From JACVRW01 sp963733885 (GTDB lineage Bacteria > Actinomycetota > Thermoleophilia > Solirubrobacterales > Thermoleophilaceae), in contig CAVTES010000009.1 in the NCBI GenBank assembly GCA_963733885.1, positions 124,001 through 188,000 of the forward strand: a DNA stretch of 64,000 nucleotides. The letters run 5' to 3'. Below are positions 59,332 through 64,000 of this stretch, piece after piece. How positions within the stretch are numbered: the stretch's first letter is position 1; each line of letters starts with the position of its first letter. The notes under the pieces are model-generated. The model worked only from the letters and a program-made list of their open reading frames with translations, was not told where the DNA came from and did no database searches. A program made the position numbers and the translations under genes.

Positions 59332-60324
59332 CTACGCTCGGTGGGGCGGAGTTCGGGGAGGTGAGGCCGGTGTCAATCGCAGCGTGAGCAGGCCCGCCAA
59401 ACAGGCAACACTGCCTTCCACCTTGGCCGCAGACTGCGCGCGACTCGAAGGCCGAACGAGCCAGAGCACGGAGTGACCTGCAACCCGACAAGCATGTTGA
59501 AGTACAACCGAAACGTAGTAGGTGATGAAGGCCGGTAGTCGGTGATGCATGCGCCAGTATTGGAGATCGGCCCGCTGCATTTCTACGAAGAAGCGGGTCG
59601 GTTGTTTGGAGGAGCTGGCACCGCCGTAGTGCGTGATCGTGGCAGCCGGGTTGAACACCACTGGCCACCCTCTCCGGCTGAATCGAAGGCACCAATCCAT
59701 GTCCTCGCCATACATGAAGAACTCCTCGTTCAACCCTCCCACCTCCTCGACCGCCTGCCGACGCGCGAACCAACAGCACCCGCTCAGAATGCCCACAACT
59801 CGAACGTCGTCATGCTCCCAGTTGGTCATGAAGTACGCACCGAACCTAGAGGATCGCGGAAAGATCGTGTCCAATGCCAGCGCCCGAAACAGCACCGATC
59901 TCAGCGTGGGCGTATCCCGGCAACTTGACTGCAGTGTGCCGTCGCTGTTCAGCACCTTCGGACCCGCCAGCCCGATCTGAGGGTTGGTGTCCAGGAAGTC
60001 CTTCATTTCGACAAGACAACCGGGATGGATGACGACGTCGGAATTGACCAGGCACAAGTATGTGGCTGAGCTGATCGCGATTCCTTGGTTGTTGGCACGG
60101 GCAAAGCCGACGTTGGCGTCATTACGGATGAGAACGACCCACGGATACTCCGCCTGCACCATTTCGGGTGAGCCGTCCGAGGACGCGTTGTCGACGACGA
60201 TGACCTCAACGTCCAGGCCCTTCGACTCGGTCTTTATCGAGTCCAGGCACTGCCTCAAGTAGGCCTGCGCATTCCAACTTACGATGATGAACGAGTAGTC
60301 GGGCGCTCGTGCCTCGTCGCTCAT
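59332..60324 (-). CDS. GT2-family glycosyltransferase (rhamnosyltransferase-like)
   Basis: 330 residues from ATG at 60324; 60336 is also in frame. Motifs: YSFIIVSWNAQAYLRQCLDSI, VEVIVVDNASSDGSPEMV, GFARANNQGIAISSATYLCLVNSDVVIHPG (NSD as DxD-type), LAGPKVLNSDGTLQSSCRDTPTL, FARRQAVEEVGGLNEEFFMYGEDMDWCLR and ITHYGGASS. This is the WbbL-like GT2 subgroup that often transfers rhamnose. A hydrophobic C-terminal stretch (FITYYVSVVLQHACR) suggests membrane association. Confidence 0.92.
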   Translation of the reverse strand: MSDEARAPDYSFIIVSWNAQAYLRQCLDSIKTESKGLDVEVIVVDNASSDGSPEMVQAEYPWVVLIRNDANVGFARANNQGIAISSATYLCLVNSDVVIHPGCLVEMKDFLDTNPQIGLAGPKVLNSDGTLQSSCRDTPTLRSVLFRALALDTIFPRSSRFGAYFMTNWEHDDVRVVGILSGCCWFARRQAVEEVGGLNEEFFMYGEDMDWCLRFSRRGWPVVFNPAATITHYGGASSSKQPTRFFVEMQRADLQYWRMHHRLPAFITYYVSVVLQHACRVAGHSVLWLVRPSSRAQSAAKVEGSVACLAGLLTLRLTPASPPRTPPHRA

Positions 60325-60519
60325 GCCAGACCCCATGGAAGAAGCAACCTACCGTTCGCATGCCCCCAATTCGAGTGGTGGTACGGCATCTCGCCTCCCG
60401 AAGGCACGGTTGTCAGGTACCCAACGCTGAACGGCTGCGCCGTGGGTGGCGGCAGGGTCAGCGGAACGCTCATCGGTGAAGCTCTCCGCCGCGCCACCGC
60501 CTCCTCGAAGCACTCGATC

Positions 60520-61164
60520 TGCATCTGGTGCACACCGCCGGCCCCGGGCCGCCGAGGCCGCCGGGCAAAGCGCCCCCGCATCACTTCAAGCGACCTGAAA
60601 AGCTTGTTCGCATATTGCCGCGTCTCATCGAGAAGGATCCTGACGTCTTCCTCTTGTTCGTGGGGCCCGACGGGGGGGCTCAAGAAGATCCAGAAGCTGG
60701 GGGAGAGTCTCGGTGTAACCGAGTACTTCAAGTGGCTCGGACCGTTACGGGGCAAGGATAAGCACGAGGCATTCGATTGCTGCGAATTCCTTGCCCTGCC
60801 GTCTGATGAGGATCCGTATCCCGTGGCGTTGCTGGAAGCGATGGCACATCAGAAGGCCGTCCTGACGACCAGCGTCGTAGGCCCGGCCTCTGTCATCGGA
60901 GCACATGAGGCCGGCATCATCGTCTCCCCGGGAGATCTGGACGGGATCACGGACGGAGCGGCCAGGTTGATGGACGAGCGATATCGGAGGGCCATTGGTG
61001 CTAACGCCCGGCGGCTGGCGGAGACGACGTTCAGTGTTGAAGCGGTCGTCGGCGAGATCGAGCGCTTGTATGCAGGTCTAGTGCAGAGGAAACGAGCCGG
61101 AGTCGCGTCCGCTCCGACCCCGGCTCCCACTGCCCCCGCTTCCCTACGAGGTTCGCGGCCGTAG
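60520..61164 (+). pseudogene. C-terminal half of a GT4-family glycosyltransferase with a frameshift
   Basis: Near 60590-60680 one frame reads RPEKLVRILPRLIEKDPDVFLLFVGPDGG. Just after, a second frame continues KKIQKLGESLGVTEYFKWLGPL, FLALPSDEDPYPVALLEAMAHQKAVLTTSVVG, IIVSPGDLDGITDGAARLMD and ends at 61164. Together these form the UDP-binding half of a GT4 enzyme, including the E-x7-E-type region around DEDPYPVALLEAMA. The N-terminal half is missing upstream, where 60337-60520 gives no recognisable protein. The tail is Ala/Pro-rich. Confidence 0.68.
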
Positions 61165-61222
61165 CCGATACCCAAGACGGTCGGCGTGCGCCCACAGAAG
61201 AAGCTCCACGCGCGACCCGTTC

Positions 61223-62665
61223 ATGCGGAGAGGTCGCATTCGCGTGAGGATCACCCCTATCCCCCAAGCCGCTGCGGCAGGGACCTTCGCCCTGCCGCGC
61301 CACATCGCGTCTCGTTCGCATGCTGTGCCGTTGCTCCAGCTGTTCGCGCTGACGGTGATGGTGATTCCATCGGACACCGTGATCCAGGCGATCGGCGCCG
61401 GCGGCTACCCCGCCGGTCTGGTCGGTCTGTTCGCGTTCGGCGCCTTTCTCGCGGCGACCATCCTCGGCTTCCACGACCCGCTGCGACATCGACATCCGGT
61501 TCGAAGCGTGATCTGCCTGCTCTGGGTGGCCGCTCTGGCCTCCTACCTGCTGCTGGACCGCACGACGCTGACCGTGACCGAAGTGGCGGCCGCGGACCGT
61601 CTATTGATGCAACTCGCCGTCATCACGGGGATAGCGCTGGTCGCCGCGGAGTGTCTTACTTCCCTGTACGACGTGCGCAGAGTCTTGAGGGCGCTGACCT
61701 GGGGCGGCGCCTTCTGCGGTGTCGTCGCTGCGCTGCAGTTCTGGGTCAGCCTGGACATCGCGCCTTACATACGTGAGCTGCCGGGATTCTCCCTCAACTT
61801 CGACAACCCGGGAATCATCGACCGGGCCTCGCTGAACCGGGTCGCGGGGACGGCCATCCACCCGATCGAGCTCGGGGTGGTGGCGGGGATGCTTCTGCCG
61901 CTCGCGATCTACCTCGCGATCTACGACAGGGACCGGAGCCCGCGGAGTCGGTGGGCCCCTGTCGCTTTGATCGCGCTCGCCATCCCGACATCGGTGTCCC
62001 GATCGGCGATTCTGTCGGTTGGCGTGGCGCTCGCGGTACTCGTGGTGCTGATGCCGGCGCCACAGCGGTCGGTTGCACTGTGCGCCATACCGTTCGCGGT
62101 GGTGGCGGTTTTCATGTCGGCGCCCGGACTGATCGGCACGCTGAAAACCTTCTTCCAGGCCGGCACGAGCGACCCGTCGGTGGCGACTCGTGTGAACGAC
62201 TATCCCCTCGTCGAGCGGCTCGTCCATGACGCGCCATGGTTTGGACACGGCGGCGGGACTTACATCGTCGACAACGCCTTCGACATTCTCGACAATCAGT
62301 TCCTGAAGACCGCGATCGAGCTCGGCCTGGTCGGGGTCGTTGCGCTGGCCGCCTATTTCCTGGTGCCGACGATCGCCGCTCTCGTGGCGCGGCATCACAG
62401 CAACGACGGGGAGCTCCGTCTCCTCTGCGCCGCACTCGCCGGCGCCGGGCTCGCCGGGACCGTCTGCTCGCTGACCTTCGACTCTCTGGGATTCCCGATG
62501 TTCTCCAATGTTCATGCCCTCGTCATCGGCCTGATCGGCGCCGCCTGGCGACTCGCTCGAGGCGGCGGGACGCCGGCGACCGCCGACTCCGGACCCCCCG
62601 CCGCTTACCTCCGCGAGGGGCAGTCCGCTTCGACCACCCGAACCCCCCTAGGCGCAGGAGGCTGA
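61223..62665 (+). CDS. O-antigen ligase/polymerase-like membrane protein (Wzy-type)
   Basis: 480 residues with about eleven hydrophobic segments, for example LLQLFALTVMVIPSD, GLFAFGAFLAATILGF, VICLLWVAALASYLLL, LAVITGIALVAAECL, VALIALAIPTSVSRSAIL and VVALAAYFLVPTIAALV. The large loop near residues 325-350 contains YPLVERLVHDAPWFGHGGGTY, typical of O-antigen ligase/Wzy proteins, with R-N-rich polar residues. It likely polymerises lipid-linked repeat units. The Ser/Pro/Thr tail is poorly conserved. The chain-length gene starts two bases after its stop, so they work together. Confidence 0.86.
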   Translation: MRRGRIRVRITPIPQAAAAGTFALPRHIASRSHAVPLLQLFALTVMVIPSDTVIQAIGAGGYPAGLVGLFAFGAFLAATILGFHDPLRHRHPVRSVICLLWVAALASYLLLDRTTLTVTEVAAADRLLMQLAVITGIALVAAECLTSLYDVRRVLRALTWGGAFCGVVAALQFWVSLDIAPYIRELPGFSLNFDNPGIIDRASLNRVAGTAIHPIELGVVAGMLLPLAIYLAIYDRDRSPRSRWAPVALIALAIPTSVSRSAILSVGVALAVLVVLMPAPQRSVALCAIPFAVVAVFMSAPGLIGTLKTFFQAGTSDPSVATRVNDYPLVERLVHDAPWFGHGGGTYIVDNAFDILDNQFLKTAIELGLVGVVALAAYFLVPTIAALVARHHSNDGELRLLCAALAGAGLAGTVCSLTFDSLGFPMFSNVHALVIGLIGAAWRLARGGGTPATADSGPPAAYLREGQSASTTRTPLGAGG

Positions 62666-62667
62666 CC

Positions 62668-63471
62668 ATGGACCTGCTAGCGATCGCGCGAAAGATCTGG
62701 CGCTACAAGCTCATCACGCTGCCCATCGTCGCCCTGACGCTGCTGGGCGCGGTGTATGTCGTCGCGGTCAAGAAGCCCGTCTACGAGGCGTCCTCGAGCT
62801 ACGTCCTGCTCAACCCACCGGCCCCGCCGACCGCGGAAGAGGTCGCCCGTAACCCGGAGCTCGGTCGAATCGATAGCAACAATCCGTATACCCGCTTCAC
62901 CGATCAGGCCGTGGTCGTCGGGATAATGGCGAGCAAGGTGGACAGCGAGTCGGCGCGGCGGGAGCTAGTGAAGGCGGGCGGTGACAAGCGGTACGAGGTA
63001 GCGCCGAGTTCACAGTTTGGATATTCCAGCCCGATCGTTCAGGTGACGAGCATGGGCTGGAGTCCAGAGTCGGCGATCCGGACCGCCAAGCTGGTCGGGC
63101 AAGAGATCATCGCTGAGCTCGATCGGATGCAGGCGGCGCAGGGCGTGGACCCGCGGTATCGCATCAATGCGCGCCGGGTGGATGCCCCGGACCACGCCGA
63201 GCTACGGGCGTCCGGACAGCTTCGGGCGCTGGTCGGCGTGCTCGGGCTGGGGGCAGTCCTACTCTTCATGTTCGTCTCGGTGGCCGACGCATTGACGAAC
63301 CTGCGGACGCAGCACACGAAGCGCCTCGGGGGATCAGCGCCCGACGGTTTGTCCGCGCTGGACGGAGACGACTGGGTGGCCGGCGGTCCCCTCGACGGGC
63401 CGACGCCTTCCAACGGCGGTGGTGTGGCGCACCTGCCCCTTAGGCACGAGCGACGCAGGTCCAGTCTTTGA
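62668..63471 (+). CDS. Wzz/chain-length-determinant-like membrane protein
   Basis: 267 residues. RBS AGGAGG precedes ATG at 62668. The first membrane helix is LITLPIVALTLLGAVYVVAV; the second, near residues 190-210, is ALVGVLGLGAVLLFMFVSV. Between them is a periplasmic region with YEASSSYVLLNPPAPPTAEE, DSNNPYTRFTDQAVVVGIMASKV and VQVTSMGWSPESAIRTAKLVGQEI, the PCP/Wzz arrangement. No cytoplasmic kinase domain follows; the tail is short and basic. It would set chain length for the Wzy polymerase. Its stop overlaps a TTG of a truncated gene. Confidence 0.85.
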   Translation: MDLLAIARKIWRYKLITLPIVALTLLGAVYVVAVKKPVYEASSSYVLLNPPAPPTAEEVARNPELGRIDSNNPYTRFTDQAVVVGIMASKVDSESARRELVKAGGDKRYEVAPSSQFGYSSPIVQVTSMGWSPESAIRTAKLVGQEIIAELDRMQAAQGVDPRYRINARRVDAPDHAELRASGQLRALVGVLGLGAVLLFMFVSVADALTNLRTQHTKRLGGSAPDGLSALDGDDWVAGGPLDGPTPSNGGGVAHLPLRHERRRSSL

Positions 63472-63593
63472 GTAGCGTGGTCGTCGTCACCCCCAGCTAT
63501 GCCCCCGACCTCGAGCTCTGCCGCGACCTGAATCGTTCGGTGCTCGAATGGACCCGGCGGAAGTCGCAGGCCGGCCCGGCCTCGATGCGGTAG
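63468..63593 (+). pseudogene. N-terminal scrap of a DUF6492-like glycosyltransferase
   Basis: TTG at 63468 overlaps the Wzz stop (TTGA). The first 28 residues, SSVVVVTPSYAPDLELCRDL then NRSVLEW, are a typical beginning of DUF6492-like or related glycosyltransferases. The frame then reads into unrelated sequence and stops at 63593. The unrelated part is the 3' end of the convergent minus-strand gene, so the reading frame is truncated by a rearrangement. The translational coupling shows it was once a functional member of this operon. Confidence 0.55.
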
Positions 63594-64000
63594 ATGTGGA
63601 TTGCGTCTCCGTTGGCGAAGGAGTCCGTGAATCGGCCGTCACGGATGGGGATTGAACGGCCCTCCTTCAGAACAAGGGCTCTGGAGTCGCCGACGCAGGG
63701 GAGCGAGAACCTGCCCCGAACGGCCGATCCCGCGGAGCCGGCAAACAGGTACAGATGCCGGCCCGTCCACTTCAGCATCGCCCTTGTGCCACTCCGCTGC
63801 GACCAGCCGGAGCTGACCGTCGGGGCGTTAAGCACGGGGGCCAAGGCCTTGATGCGCCGGTTGGTCCGCCTGACGGTGGATCGAACCGGTCGGTACTCTG
63901 GCTCGCGCAGGGCATGCTGGGTCTCGTTGGGCCCGCCGAAGCTGTGGTTGAAATAGATGATGCCGCGGGCTCCGGCGATGAGGCTGTGCCACACGGCGGC
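63497..64000 (-). CDS. C-terminal part of a glycoside-hydrolase-like protein, cut by the right edge
   Basis: About 168 residues; the frame is open to the last base. It reads VWHSLIAGARGIIYFNHSFGG, then RPVRSTVRRTNRRIKALAPVL, APTVSSGWSQRSGTRAMLKW, and a beta-rich end YLFAGSAGSAVRGRFSLPC, IPIRDGRFTDSFANGDAIHIY. The 'xxxxGARGIIYFNHSFGG' stretch resembles the active-site end of TIM-barrel glycosidases and the rest a C-terminal beta-sandwich. A role in trimming the local polysaccharide is inference. The final residues overlap the DUF6492 scrap on the other strand. Confidence 0.55.
   Translation of the reverse strand, partial: AAVWHSLIAGARGIIYFNHSFGGPNETQHALREPEYRPVRSTVRRTNRRIKALAPVLNAPTVSSGWSQRSGTRAMLKWTGRHLYLFAGSAGSAVRGRFSLPCVGDSRALVLKEGRSIPIRDGRFTDSFANGDAIHIYRIEAGPACDFRRVHSSTERFRSRQSSRSGA

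Noticed and set aside
60321..60755. Minus-strand 144-residue frame near the GT4 remnant
   Set aside because: No motif, and it lies across clear GT4 coding sequence on the plus strand.

Overview
The window is about 64 kb of very GC-rich DNA with actinobacterial features: strong G/C third-position bias, frequent GTG/TTG starts, large STAND/LAL and SARP regulators, a bifunctional Rel and a SigB/SigF-type sigma factor. Two secreted families look typical of Thermoleophilia/Solirubrobacterales: the 'LPANSVG..QLKKNAV' collagen-like protein at 9.2-9.7 kb, and proteins with basic Cys-containing C-termini. The lineage call is inference from protein character, not from a marker-gene search. I saw no rRNA, tRNA, CRISPR array, prophage or insertion sequence.

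Layout. 0-2.1 kb: Holliday-junction operon ruvC (cut by the left edge)-ruvA-ruvB. 2.1-3.1 kb: wreck of a polymorphic toxin (WHH nuclease end) with an intact SUKH/SMI1 immunity gene. 3.2-8.8 kb: pRiA4b ORF-3-like gene, zinc-ribbon/PAS protein, fused secDF with two apparent frameshifts, and small enzymes. 8.8-16.2 kb (minus): cupin, collagen-like secreted protein, then a tight four-gene operon encoding a TPR protein, a GNAT-like/cyclic-nucleotide-binding fusion, an LCM-type methyltransferase and a STAND-SARP regulator. 16.3-22 kb: vapBC, a frameshifted DUF4114-like secreted protein, VOC protein, recJ and a MazF remnant. 22.7-28.9 kb: two repetitive secreted proteins, a SigB/F-type sigma factor and rel. 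29-36.5 kb: a second PIN toxin-antitoxin pair, an Ig-like secreted protein, a LAL regulator and a lipid kinase. 36.5-64 kb: ECF sigma factor followed by a long exopolysaccharide island.

The island contains an initiating polyprenyl-phosphate sugar transferase, two RmlC-type epimerases, RfbF, PIG-L deacetylase, sugar-nucleotide oxidoreductases, WecG/TagA and several GT2 enzymes, a Wzy-like polymerase and a Wzz-like chain-length protein. A very large secreted glucose dehydrogenase-PKD-5xPA14 protein and an uncharacterised duplicated Cys-rich protein lie inside it. The parts fit initiation (39-41 kb), nucleotide-sugar synthesis (38-46 kb), chain assembly (48-61 kb) and polymerisation/length control (61-63.5 kb).

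A striking feature is the number of broken genes. Long genes such as rel, recJ, SARP and LAL are intact, yet secDF, vapC, the DUF4114-like gene, asnB, the PA14 gene and a GT4 are frameshifted. rfbG is collapsed, one GT2 has a truncated tandem copy, and a glycosyltransferase head is fused back-to-back to an inverted gene at the right edge. The single-base cases could be assembly errors; the deletions, duplication and inversion could not be explained by single-base errors.

Most interesting candidates: (1) the GNAT-CNB/methyltransferase/STAND-SARP operon as a possible small-molecule signalling system; (2) the CxC-containing Gly/Asp/Asn repeat protein; (3) the duplicated Cys-rich family at 50.5 kb; (4) twin palindromes placed in frame inside the TPR gene.
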